Shown in pieces: positions 48,673-60,470 of a DNA stretch of 64,000 nucleotides. The notes beneath the pieces are model-generated. The model was not told the origin of the DNA and did no database searches. It was given only the letters and a program-made list of their open reading frames with translations. A program made the translations under genes and the position numbers. Every line of letters begins with the position of its first letter. Position 1 is the first letter of the stretch. Origin of the DNA: Stercorarius parasiticus (Eukaryota > Chordata > Aves > Charadriiformes > Stercorariidae); NCBI GenBank assembly GCA_013396915.1, contig VWZL01000527.1:243391-307390 (forward strand). The letters are read 5' to 3'.

Positions 48673-50489
48673 TAGTAAATTATACTGTGTCATTCTCCTT
48701 TTTTTCTAAAGAAGCCTTTTTGATAAGGCAAGAAATCACTTAATTCAGTTAATTCAGTTATAAGATATTTACATGATTCTAAAACCTGAAATTCTCTTGA
48801 TAACATCTAGCTCTGCTGCAGTAGAATGTAAAGCCTGTAGAAAAGCTAGGGCTTGTATCATTAATATCATTTTACCGATAGAGAAACTAAGATACCTGGA
48901 AGAAAATGATTTACCAAGTGACACCCAATAGATTCACATTAAAGTCAGACTAGCGGAAAAAGCAATGAGTAACTACCCAGTTATCCACCCAGTTATCTGA
49001 TTGGGAAGGAATTTGTTAAGATAAGTTCAACACAACACTTTGAGTGCTTCTTTGGGGGGGGAAAGAAACTCCCTCCCCTAAAATGGTGAATGCATTTCCA
49101 CTGCTGAGTTTTAACTTTGGCCCGATGCTATCTGTGAATTCCAGTCCAACCCATTTCAACATATTTTCCATGGAATAGGTTCACTACCTGAGTACACAAG
49201 GAAAAGAACCAGATGGATAACTGAAGCAATTAACCACATATTGTGAACTGCAATTGTAATTTTCTCCATGCTTGTGTCCTTCCAACACATTCGCTGCCAG
49301 CAGTTAGTGCTTCAAATGTAGGGCACACTGACACAGCACTTCTACCACCATTGCGATGGGACTTGCGTAGGTGGATGTCTAGCACTGCAGGTGGGTTTAT
49401 TTAAAGCACACTTGGGTTAAAAGTGCTCAGATTAAATCGTTCCGTGTTTCAAAAGGCGGGTTGGTTTGCGAAGATGCGGATGTTTTGCTTGCTGCTATCT
49501 TGGGGAGGTGTGACCCTTCTCAGGCACTGGCAAAATGCCATTGGCAAACGCAACAGCAAATACAGAATTTGCAGAGATGCAGAGCGCAGGGGTGCAAGTC
49601 CCTAATGAGAGGCAAGGTCCTCTCAGGTGAAAGCATCTTCTCCCAATCCAGCTGGGCTAACTGGAGATGTGATCATCCCAACTTTTGCTGCTGGGGGTTA
49701 TTCCCTCCAGCTGTGCTAGTGAGCCTAAACCCTCCCTAATCTACTCCAGGCAAAATCAGGTGGGTCAGCCTGTAACCTAAACTCATGGCACAGGCAAGTT
49801 TCATACCACCCCTTGACCTAGCAGATATACATTGGTCCAAGGACACATTCATTAATTCTGAGTATCTGCAATCACAATAACGAACTCCTGTCCACACCTT
49901 TAGTTACCTTCAAACACTGATATAACTTTGCCAATATGTAGGTATTTAGCACTATATGTGATCCTAACTTAGTTTGTTTCCTACCTTGTCTCCAGCTTTT
50001 CTTCCTCAAGGTCTCCTGCAGGTCCTGAAGTTCACCCAGCTGGTGTGAAGAATATTAAGCATGGGAACTGACTGCCAAAAAGCACACCACTGAGGAACAC
50101 TCATCCTTTTAGGTTTTCAAGGAGTTAAATAAATATCTGTTCAGGAAGACTGAAATAGGGCTGACTGCCTGGTTCGTTAGTTAATCTCTCAGTGTCCTAC
50201 CACTTGCTATAGAAGGAGCTTTGGCAAATTGCAGCAGCCCAACAGTTCTAACAGTTAAAATTACGGTAAGCACCACCCTTTGTTACCAGGTAGTGATGTG
50301 CAGTTAGCTGGAGTTGGCGCATGAGTAATGGAGACTAGTTAGCAATGCTGAGAGCGAGCTACTATGTGGAAAAAGTCAGAACCAGGTCAGCAAGAGATGA
50401 CGCAGTTGGAGTACCAAAATGCCAACTGCTTTCTGCTGATGGGCTGCAAAGACACTCCCGTTCCCCTTCCAGCAGCATCATCTACCCTC
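48673..50489. other. Spacer between the convergent IL17 genes, left part
   Basis: No gene was recognised. A clear MIR-like antisense fragment lies at 48857-48935. Confidence 0.55.
48857..48935 (-). repeat. MIR-like SINE fragment
   Basis: CATTAATATCATTTTACCGA, then TAGAGAAACTAAGATACCTGG, then GATTTACCAAGTGACACC follow the antisense MIR core in order. This is the best antisense copy in the window. Confidence 0.65.
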
Positions 50490-50942
50490 GGACAAGAGGA
50501 GGGCCACGAACATGCTCTGAGGGCTGGAGAACCTCTCCTACGAGGCTGAGAGAGTTGGGGGTGTTCAGCCTGGAGAAGAGAAGGCTCCAGGGAGACCTTC
50601 GAGCCCCTGCCAGTCCCTCAAGGGGGCTTACAGGAAAGCTGGGGAGGGACTCTGGATCAGGGAGGGGAGCGACAGAATGAGGGGGAACGGTTTTAAACTG
50701 AAAGAAGGGAGATTTGGATTAGATATTAGGAAGAAATTCTTGACTGTGAAGGTGGTGAGCCCCTGGCCCAAGCTGCCCAGAGAAGCTGTGGCTGCCCCAT
50801 GCCTGGAGGTGTTCAAAGCCAGGTTGGACGGGGCTTGGAGCAAGCTGGTCTGGTGGGAGGTGTCCCTGCCCATGGCAGGGGGTTGGAACTGGGTGGTCTT
50901 TAAGGTCCCCTCCAACACAAATCATTCTATGATTCTATGATT
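50490..50942 (+). repeat. CR1 LINE 3' fragment
   Basis: Sense CR1 from the block AGAGGAGGGCCACGAACATG to two ATTCTATG units at about 50924-50941. The reading RGNGFKLKEGRFGLDIRKKF (50680-50740) is the CR1 ORF2 C-terminus. A 10-20 base gap after CTACGAGG removes part of the usual ACAGGCTGAG block. Confidence 0.93.
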
Positions 50943-52096
50943 TGCCAAACCAATTAAATCCTTGCCTTAGGACACAACCCTTTTTTTTATTTACTTAGCC
51001 TCGAGTCAACTTCATGCTCACCTCTGCAAAGCTGTGTGGGTGTTGTACATGCTCCCATGGAAGCATTTAATAGTGTGATTGCCTTGATTCGTTTGGCCTG
51101 AGGACTGTTTGCTTTCCTACTGTAAATTCTCCTTTAACTCCTGTCATCATGAGCTAAGAGTTTTTCCTTCGCATTGCTGAGTTCGGTTGTAAAAGTGCGG
51201 AATCATTCCAAATCAATGCACCCTAACATGAGGTCACCTAATAAATACCTTTGTTTCTCTGGACAAATGTTCATGACCACAGTCAGTAATGATCACGATA
51301 GGTATCCGAAGAAAGCAGGACCATTCTTTCACCCCTGCACAGCTCTCATCGGTTTGAGGTTCAACAGGTAAAGCTTGTTCTTTCTTGGCTTGGAGAGTTT
51401 CAGTGCAAATCCCTGCTTATTTGATGTCCTTTAATGATATCATCATGGGTGGAAAAGATAATTGCTGCAAAACCCTCTTCAACATGAAGGTTTCAACTCC
51501 AGAGCTGCCCACTGTCTCAGTTTCAAGTCGGTTTGTAAAATCTGAGCAGCAGTGGCTTAGCAGCCAGATTGCTTGGCAACTTGTGAGTGAAACCCAGCAG
51601 AAAGAGAAGTTTGAGATTGGATTTGTGTAACAAATCATCAGATAACCATGCTCATCATTTCCAGTTATGAAAACCAGCTGGACTGTTACCTTCTGCTTGT
51701 AAAAGGTGATGTAGATCTAACTGTCTGGCAAGCCTTATGGGGCGAAGGAGGCCAGGAGTACGGATTTCAGAAGTCTGAAAAAACAAAACAACCCCAAGAA
51801 TTTATAAGGGCAAGTTAGAGAGAGGATAAACCAACTCTATTCATTTACTGGAACAGGGAACCTTGATCATGATACAAACATACTGTGCTTACTAAGAATG
51901 TAGATAAAGCAGAAACATGACACTTTGTACTGGTAAAACCACTAAAACTCATTCACTGAAAGCTAAGCCCATAAAACCTTATTTTGGGTAGTGCCTACTC
52001 AGTTCACAACCCCCAAAGAGCATCAAACATATTTTTAACCTCTTGCTGAAGTGACAGAAAAAGGTGGAAAAACTGAGCTAGTTTTCTGAAGGAATC
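50943..52096. other. Spacer between the convergent IL17 genes, middle part
   Basis: About 1.15 kb lying between two CR1 copies in opposite orientation. No gene or other repeat was recognised. Confidence 0.55.
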
Positions 52097-52557
52097 AGAG
52101 AATCATAGAATGGTTTGGGTTGGAAGGGAGCTTCAAGATCATCCAGTTCCAACCCCCTGCCATGGGCAGGGACACCTCCCACCAGACCAGGTTGCTCCAA
52201 GCCCCGTCCAACCTGGCCTTGAACCCCTCCAGGGATGGGGCAGCCACAGCTTCTCTGGGCAACCTCGGCCAGGGGCTCACCACCCTCACACCAAAGAATT
52301 TCTTCCTAATATCTCATCTAAATCTGCCCTCCTTCAGTTTGAAACTGTTACCCTTCATCCTATCATTACACTCCCTGATCCAGAGTCCTTCCCCATCTTT
52401 CCTGGAGCCCCTTTAGGGACTGGAAGATCGCTATAAGGTCTCCGCAGAGCCTTCTCTTCTCCAGGCTGAACCCCGACTCCCACAGCCTGTCCTCATAGCA
52501 GAGGTGCTCCAGCTCTCTGGTCATCTTGGTGGCCCTCCGCTGGACCCGTTTTCCAAC
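52097..52557 (-). repeat. CR1 LINE 3' fragment
   Basis: Antisense CR1 of the same group as the sense copy at 50490. It begins AGAATCATAGAATGGTTTGG and runs to GCTGGACCCGTTTTCCAACA. The two copies form an inverted pair about 1.2 kb apart within the IL17A-IL17F spacer. Confidence 0.93.
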
Positions 52558-55500
52558 AGGAAAAATAAATAGATAAAAGAAAAGTTACACAGAAAAGCAG
52601 GAATGGCTTTACCTGAAGAGATGAGGATTTGAAGCTGTTACTACTATCCAGCCCTGGAAGTATGGAGAATAATGAGCAAAGACAGAAAATGTTTGTGTGA
52701 GTGGCAAACACAGAAAGCGTGGTTTGTTTCTAGTGCTGAGTCTGGCTGGTATCTTCTCAGCTCCTGAAAGACAGCACCAGCACACAGTCTCCCCATCAAC
52801 AGCTCTGAGCCTGCCAAGTGGTATCAGCTAATCACAGACATTTTAAGCAGATTTTTTTTTGTCACCGCCTTGAAACAGTGCTGTAGAAGATGTGGATTTG
52901 GCCCACACACCTAGACTCTTCTTAAGCACAAGGTTAAAAATTATACTGGAGAGCAAAGAAGAGGAAGAAGGGGAAGGAGAGGAGGGAAGGAGATCACGGC
53001 AAGTCTCATATTTTACCCCTTGATGGTGACATGGGAGCAGGTTTCTATTCTGATCTGCCAGGCCATCTCCCAGGACAGCAAGAGCTCACAGCTGATGTGG
53101 AAACTCACTCCATCACCTATACTCATCATGCTGGCACCAAACCACAGATCCCCACAGGACTGATAAGCAAATCGATCACCCCCTTAAAATTTTGTCTGTT
53201 AGGTCTAACTCTCAAAAAGCCACGTCAGCTTCTGGATTTTCAAGCCGTTGCTCCTCTGGCTTACCAAACACAAACACAAACAATTCTTGGGTTGTTCCAA
53301 CCTTTGAGGTTGCAACCTTTGCCTTCTTTATGTATTTAATTTTTGTGCACTTTTAAAAGCAATGATTTTGTGGAACAGGCTGTAGTTCCTTTGACCACCC
53401 CCAGGAGCATCTGCCTGTTGTCAAGGGTCCAGAGAAGCCTGACTCACACCCACAGGCCAACACATCCACAGGTCAAAGCACAGGTCTGGGAGGAGGCGTC
53501 TACCCAGGATCAAATTACTGCTGTGCCTCCCAGACCATGGTAATGCAGGGGTCTCTGCAGCGTGTTCCCTCCAACATCCCAGGAGAGCTGCTACACAACA
53601 GGATCCCTGCTCGAGCTGCCAGAACAGGCACAGACAAGATGGGGAATGAGCAAGGGGACATGGAAAGGAGGTCGGCGAGAGGCAAGCAGAAGAGGGAAGG
53701 AACAGGAAAGGTCTCAAGGCTTGAATACCAACCTAGGACCATAGGTTGCTTAGCCTAGCAGGTTACGAGAAGACACTGCAGGACTGCTACAACACCTACA
53801 GTTGTGTCTTCTCCTTTTGGTAAAACAACCGAGTCCCTGAAGCCTGCACTTCAGAGCCAGAGATGCCCAGCTGGGCACCCAGGGTCTGGGACTGTTGCTG
53901 CAAGAGGAACGAAGGCAAGCAAAACCTTTCACAAAGGCTGGTCCTCAGCTGTAAACTGTGCTTGCTCTTGGTGGTGATATGACTGTGCTGTTTACAAGAA
54001 GCATAAAAACTCGTTTGCCGTGTTCTTAGATTGCTGGGAATGAAAGCCAACCGCCTACCTCATCACATAAGCCAGCCCCTAAAAAATAACCAGACTCTTA
54101 TTTACAACCAACTGCACTCTAAGAATGTTGCCATTAGAAGGAAATAACCCTTCTTGATCATTATATTTAGAAAGAATCCCCACGTAGAAGTGCATGCCTT
54201 ACTGAGAGGGGTGTGGTTTACAGTTGGTAGCACTGGCTGCAAAACCTCATGACCCATGGGTGAGGCATCCTTAATCACCTACCTTTGCATTTTCTTGATT
54301 AATTACTTCATAATTCATCCAGTTAGAACAATTTTTAGGGTAATATGATGAGTGCTTAAGAGCATCAGCATAGGAGCTTACACCCATTTAGCTGCAATGA
54401 ACCCAATGCCTGAGTAATTATGACTGGAGAGAGAAATGTAGGCTAGTTTTCTCCCCACAAAACAAGTGAGGACAACCCCACAGGTTAGGTTTATCGAGAG
54501 GGAGAGAAATAGGTCAGGAGTAAGAACCGGGGTGTGCAGCGTGTGATTTCCTGGTCAGCGGTTACTGTAAAAGGAGAGATGGTGTTACGCAAGAGCGCAC
54601 AGAAGACGCCTCCATGGGTTTGCACTCCACCACATGAAGAGCTTGGTGGTCATAATGAAACAGCTGCTGCCACAAATGAGTACAAATGCTTGTAATTGAA
54701 TGAGATGGTTTCCCCACCCCGATGACTTGTTGAACTGGCTCCCAGTAACCCAAGGAGCAGGGAATACCCAGCTCAACAAACGAGCACCAAAGGAGCCATA
54801 TAGACCCAACGACCCAGTGAAAGAAACCCAGGGTCTACCTGAGCCAGGTGTATCTAATTTAAAGTAGCATCTGTGCAGCCGAAATGAAAAATGAGAATGC
54901 TTGCACACAGGATTACCCTGGTTTAAATGCAGATGAACAAGGAAATACAGGCTTAAAACCTCCACCAGCAGAAACCAACGTCAGAGAATCTGGCTGAGCT
55001 CTGGATAAAAGATGAGTAATGTTAAAAGAAAAAAAGGAACACTACAGCAATCTGATAAAATAATTAATAGTGTCTTGCTGAGCTGCGCTCCTTGTGTAGT
55101 TAAGAGAGAGAAAGGGCAATTCCTCCTTTCTTAAATTAGGACACCCCAGCAACCCTGCCCTGGAGATGTTTATTCCTTGTCCCCTTGATATGGAGGGATC
55201 CTCATCCAACACTTCAAGCCCGACAGCTAATATTTGGCTGGTTAAAGACTGGTGAGACAAAGCCATCTTTGGGCATTTCCCTGAATTCCTGCTCAGCCAA
55301 CCATCCAACTGGTGGAGAACAGGGGGGCTTATAAGGATGACACCTTGTTTGGAAGAGGATAGGACTTTCCCAGCTCACGTAAACCAGGCTAGACCCCCAT
55401 CCCAAATTTCGGCTGCAGCCCTACCATGCGATGTCTCCCACCTTTTTCCCCACCATCCCTAGAGACCATCCCCAAGGTCTAGAGACGCTGACTCCCCCAG

Positions 55501-55716
55501 CGCTGCCTGCATAGCCTCAGTTCACCACTTTCAGCCCTTTTTTTGCATCTATTTAGGCTGCAAGTTCTCTTGTGCTCCCTCTCACTCGTATCACTGCACC
55601 ATAAAAAGCCTGATCTTTGCTGAAATCTCTCAGTGCTACTGCAGCACAAGCCCATTCTCTGTCTGCTTTCATTTTGAGCTACCATAAAACAACATTCTTT
55701 TAAATAAAATACCAAT
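52558..55716. other. Spacer between the convergent IL17 genes, right part
   Basis: No gene was recognised. The minus frame of 126 codons at 54585-54965 and the plus frames at 53031-53339 have no family resemblance. Confidence 0.55.
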
Positions 55717-55722
55717 TTTATT
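55717..55722 (-). terminator. Poly(A) signal of IL17F
   Basis: AATAAA on the minus strand, about 700 bases after the IL17F stop codon and just beyond a run of AU-rich elements. It predicts a 3' UTR of about 720 bases. Confidence 0.65.
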
Positions 55723-55741
55723 TAGTGGATAAGTTATTGAA

Positions 55742-55826
55742 TAAATACAGATAAACATTTACCATTTTTTGGATACTCTGAGCACATATAAAGCCATAAA
55801 TATAGTCATAAATAAAACATATAAAT
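55742..55826 (-). promoter_or_regulatory. AU-rich elements in IL17F 3' UTR
   Basis: Minus-strand ATTTA pentamers lie at 55822-55826, 55809-55813, 55797-55801 and 55742-55746, clustered directly before the poly(A) signal. They parallel the cluster in IL17A and suggest a short-lived cytokine mRNA. Confidence 0.65.
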
Positions 55827-56423
55827 AGTAATGTAAACACTCCCTATGGAGTAGCAGTGACACAAAATCAGAATGTAATAAGAATCAGACCTGGTGGCAC
55901 TTACGTCAGATTTACACTAGAAATACGCTAGTGAGAACTGATGGCCAGCGAAGGAAAAGGGGATAAGGGATGAGGAAAGGAGGGAGAAGGTGCAAGAGGA
56001 GGGATATTTTGTGGCAGTGCTGGCTGGCATGTATACATTAGGGAAATTTACTGCTGAGAACAGCTGTTGAAACTGTAATTCTTTTGATTCACCAGACTGA
56101 TATAAACAGCAACAGGAAAAATAAAATAAAAAAAAAAGCACTACTTTACCCCCTCCCTGCTTGGAGTCACAAAAAAACCTCAAAACTTTTCCTCCACCCC
56201 TCTCTCTCCCCTCCATCACCAGCCACCAGTGATTGCCATTCTAAAACCCATAAATGGACAACAGCAAAAATCAGTACTTCCAGGAGGTAATTTGCTCAGA
56301 TTTGGAAAGGAAATGTCAAGCTGAATTCCTAGGATGCAAGGTGGGCATCTGTGGGATTTCTCCAGAGGGATGTTCATAGGAGACATTTCTTCTTCCCAGT
56401 GTTGCCTCCTCTACTAATCCATC

Positions 56424-58388
56424 CTAGGACTGGTAGTGGACAACTGGAGTGACACACGTGCAGCCCACAGTGATAACTTTCTTCTCCAGGCGGTAGGTGG
56501 GCAGGCAGCCCCGCTGCTCCCGCCGGAGGACGAGGATCTCCTGTTGGATGGGGACGGAGTTGAGACTGTGGTCCTCCTGCCCCAGTGGGTTCACGCAGCC
56601 AGAAAGGCGGCACTTGGCATCAGCTATCACCTGGGGGAAGCGGTTGGGGTCCTCGTCAAGCCTGGGGATGGGGACATAAAAGGGGTTTATGCACTTGCAC
56701 AACACGGTTTGGTAGGATCTTCTTGTATATCTCCATTAAAGGCCCATACTATTTACCTCTGTATCCTCATTATGAGACAAGGCCAAAGAATTTACCTATC
56801 TTCAACATTTTTAGAATGATTTCCTAGAAATGGAATCAGTTTGGGGAAGGTAATACTGCCATATCATTCTTTAGGAGATGATGAATGGAGTGGAGCTGGG
56901 TGAAATACGGAAGTAATCACAAGTGGACTATTCATTTTTGTTTGTTTTTGTTTTAATTTCGGCATTCAAAAATGTCTTTCAGCTATGGAAGTATAAAATT
57001 ATGATGTACTGACATTTTTCTTTTCCTAGAGTAATAATTCTTTGACAAATGTTGGTAAGACGGTTAGAAAATGCCCCAATGATGTCCTGTTGCACTGCAA
57101 ACGGTTTCTATGTCACCCAACACCAAAATGTGTATGTTAAGAAGTGTTTGCAATATTCACAGAACTCCAGGCATATCCTGAGAACCAGACATTGTTCACC
57201 ACAAAAAAAAATATCTGTGCAGCACAGCTATTGTAATTTAGATAACAACTAAACAGCTACCTGTAGTCCCAAGGAGCGAGAGAACGGTTCCTGACATCGT
57301 GGACCATCCTAAAGGCAGGATCTGAATTGCTGATACGAACGTCAACTTTCACCGTGGTAGGGAATTTGAGATCTTTTTGGTTCAGGCAACCTTCTTGAAG
57401 CCTCACAGAGCCACTGTCCCTGCTGGGTCGAGGATGAGTTGCCCTCCCATGGGGTGAGCTCCTTACGGTGAGTGCTAGAACCAGCACCAAAAGCAGTGAT
57501 CGGAACTGAGAGAGAGAAAGGTGTCATTAGCTGTGCTCAGTCAAGAAAGAGAGAGCACAAAGAGACAAGTCTTGACTAGACTGGACCATCAATGGACCAT
57601 CTTCATACTTATATCAGGGAGAGGTGAGCTGGCATGAGCTAATAGCACAACGATGGCAATAATACTCATCACAACAGATGCTAAATTCTGATTCAAATTC
57701 TGATTCATAGTTGGCTCTGCACCAGGGAGAGCATCTCTCTAACAAGCATCTCTCCTCCTCCGCAGTCAAACAGCAATGTCTTATGATCTACAAGGTTGGG
57801 TAAGGACTCAGCTGACCCCATCCCTAAGCTTAGAAACCTAGTAAGCTATATCTTTTCTAAGGACAGGAAAGGTTGGCCACCTAGCAGCCATCTGCTGGAA
57901 ATAACCTTTTTCTCAATGAAATCTGAGATTCTTGGGCCATTTCCAGGAGCTAGGGTTTTAGGAAAAGAAAACAGATAAATGCATAGTTTTTAAGAAAATC
58001 GCAAGAGTTGACAGTGCTGCAAATACTACCCAGGCTGAAATGTAAATAGACTTCACAATGACATTTCAGCAATTTTGTTAGCATGTTGCCTGAGAAAAGG
58101 ACTGTCTCTCCCAGTCCCACATCAGCAGTGCTGCCCTTACACATAAATAATGGATAGTCCATTGCCTCCTTGTCACTCAAGTGCCAAACCCACTTGGAAA
58201 ACTCAGGACAGAAAACTGTACCAGACAGACTGAGCAACTCATTCATCTCCCACTAAGACCAACAAGAATTGCTCCTAGATAACAGCATCATGGGATCTGC
58301 GTTTTGCTTTTTCTCTTGCAGCAAATATATCTTAATGCTTACACCAAATATAAGTACTTACCACTGCAGCGTAGCTGGCAAAAGCCAT
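56424..58388 (-). CDS. IL17F: Interleukin-17F precursor, three coding exons
   Basis: The coding exons, in gene order, are 58388-58362 (27 nt), 57505-57261 (245 nt) and 56661-56424 (238 nt), giving 169 residues. Introns of 856 and 599 bp have consensus ends (GTG|GTAAGT, CTCTCAG|TTC, ACAG|GTAGC, CCCCAG|G). A signal peptide with core LLLVLVLAL spans about residues 1-30. Cysteines sit at 49, 108, 113, 143, 158 and 160, exactly as in the IL17A gene facing it. The NRS glycosylation sequon usual for the family is at Asn82. [11 protein letters not shown] resembles the mammalian F form. IL-17F acts as a homodimer or an A/F heterodimer on IL-17RA/RC in mucosal defence. The start codon has a strong context (GCCATGG). 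The two genes converge with 8.1 kb between stop codons. The call of F rests on strand, order and this segment. Confidence 0.94.
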
Positions 58389-58497
58389 GGCAACTTCTCT
58401 GATGCTTTAGGACGATGCACGCAGTGACAGAGCACAAGAGTTCTCCTTCTCCAAGACCTCTTCCACTCTCTGTGTGTCTCAAAGCCAGATGTGGTCT

Positions 58498-58507
58498 CCT
58501 TTTTATA
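58498..58507 (-). promoter_or_regulatory. TATA box of IL17F
   Basis: TATAAAAAGG on the minus strand, 119 bases before the start codon. It predicts transcription from about 58475 and a 5' UTR of roughly 85-90 bases. Confidence 0.82.
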
Positions 58508-58530
58508 GTGAAGTTCAACCACGACCATTC

Positions 58531-58565
58531 TTTCCATTGCAGCATATAGCCAGCTTACCTGACCT
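58531..58565 (-). promoter_or_regulatory. Candidate IL17F proximal promoter motifs
   Basis: Read on the minus strand, an AGGTCA nuclear-receptor half-site (58565-58560), as used by ROR factors, is followed by an NFAT-like GGAAA (58535-58531), about 25-55 bases upstream of the TATA box. The pair mirrors motifs in front of IL17A. Function is inferred. Confidence 0.4.
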
Positions 58566-59993
58566 GAGGTTAGGAGCTGATATTTCATTTTCTAGCCCAC
58601 TTCCTTCCGTCTACCTCCAGAAAGGGGAGGGCAGATACTATGTCATCAGAATCCCAAATCAGCCAATACAGTTTATTCAGGCAGATTAAGAGATAAGGGA
58701 AGAAAAGGAGAAAAAAAATTGCTTAGGCAGCTTTTTTTCCCCACTTTCCACCCCCTCTTTCTAATATTAGTGTTCTCTCGCCACAAACACATCTGTGGAT
58801 GCACTTCCACATGCCCCCCACAAACCAAATGGCAGCGATCAGCAAGCTGCAAAGTCAGGCACCCAACAAGGGTTTCAAAATGAGGACAGGGCATGGAACT
58901 TCACAGTTTAACCTCTCTTTGCTTTAATTAATTGCACAATCCACCCCTGTCTCATCTCAGGGATCCTTGTGTCCTGCGGCGACTGGGCAGGGGAAGAGTA
59001 GATGCCCAAGGAATGTCCTCCTGGGGGACCTCAGGGTACCAGGAGCTGGGATGCTTTCCCCACTCATTGCTGAGATCCCGTGTTGACGTGTTCTGGAGAG
59101 CTCTTCAAAAAACCCATGCATGCCCTGTAAGGGCCCTGAGGGCACTAATTGGCCTTACTGGCCTTCAGTACTTACTGGCCTACCAGCACCACCATGGATT
59201 TCCCTCCACAGCCCATCACCAGGAGCCCTGTTTTAGTTCAGCTTTGGGCCTCCAGACCCTGCCTGAGCTACACTGTAGGAGTGATGGTTTCCTGTCCCTT
59301 CTCTGGCCCTGTCTACTGGATGGAACTGGGAGTAGCATTTCTCCTGGATGGACTCCTTGGACACAGGTAGTAGACCATGGCCATGGCCATACTGTACTGC
59401 ATTTTGTCTAGGTCTCCTCTGAGTGCCAGGGGGGCTGGAGAAAATAGAAAGCATTTTTAATCAGTTTGTTTCTCAGTTTAAAGTGCCTGAAAGGGCTGTA
59501 TCGCCACCACCAGCGCAGTGGCTGTAGGTGGTGATGGCACAGCAATGTGTTATGGCATAGGGTGAGGTGTGGGGGCAGCTGAGAGTACAGGACCCCCTAC
59601 GGTAGCACTGGAGCAAACTCACATGGAGTCAGTATCCTGGCAAGCAACAGGGAATGTCTTTTGATGATCCCCTGAAAATCCCAACAAACTTGATTAAATC
59701 GCAAATGTTTATAAAGCTTCGGCGTACACAATGTAAGGGCTGGGCAGAATTTAGCAGCTAAAGTCTCCTTAAGGATTTTCACAATGAGCTTTTTCCTCTT
59801 CTATGTCAGTATATCACATATGTTCAGTAAAGTACACATTTAAGCCCTTAGAGCGAGGAGAAGGTAATGTTGTCCTTGTTCGGAGCTGCCAAGTCCAGTA
59901 GCCCCAAATTCAAACCCAGTAGAGGTGAGGATGCCACCACTCTATGCCCCCATATCCCTCCAGTAGCGAGGCGGAGCACGGATTCCTGATAGG

Positions 59994-60014
59994 CACATAC
60001 ACACACACACATAT
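59994..60014. repeat. (CA)n microsatellite
   Basis: A short CA run, with ATATG following, next to the degenerate repeat stretch. Confidence 0.8.
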
Positions 60015-60195
60015 GCAACATGTGTATAACTTACATACATATGCAGATGTCCAGCCCCGTGGATCAACATGGACAAAAAATATCGCTCAAGCAAACACAA
60101 ACAGGATTGATGGCCTCTTCTTCTTCCCCTCTCTGGCTGATCAGGATGAAAGCCTGGAAAATAGGTGTATATATACACATACAGACATACAAGAT

Positions 60196-60470
60196 GGATC
60201 TCTCCAGTTATTGGCCTTCGACCATCTCTCCAGTAGCTGCCCCTGGATCCTCCAGTCTCCCCATTGCTTCATGCACAGGCACAAACACACACCAGTGGGT
60301 CTCCCCAGCAGTTGCTCCAGATTTATGACCTTACCAGTAGCCAACCCCCAGATACCATAATCTTTCCAGTAGCTGGTCTAGACCTTCCAGTATCCCCAGT
60401 AGCCAATTTGCAGACCATCTGGTCTCTCCAGCGTCCTGCCCAGCCTTGTGGCTGCTCCAGTATCTGGAGC
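60196..60470. repeat. Degenerate minisatellite, period about 30 bp
   Basis: The word CCAGTAGC or a close variant recurs at about 60204, 60230, 60252, 60305, 60334, 60366, 60396, 60428 and 60457, mostly 29-32 bases apart. It is often preceded by TCT and followed by TGG and then a GACC-like block. An isolated copy is at 59960. Units are too diverged for a recent tandem array. I do not recognise the family. Confidence 0.6.
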
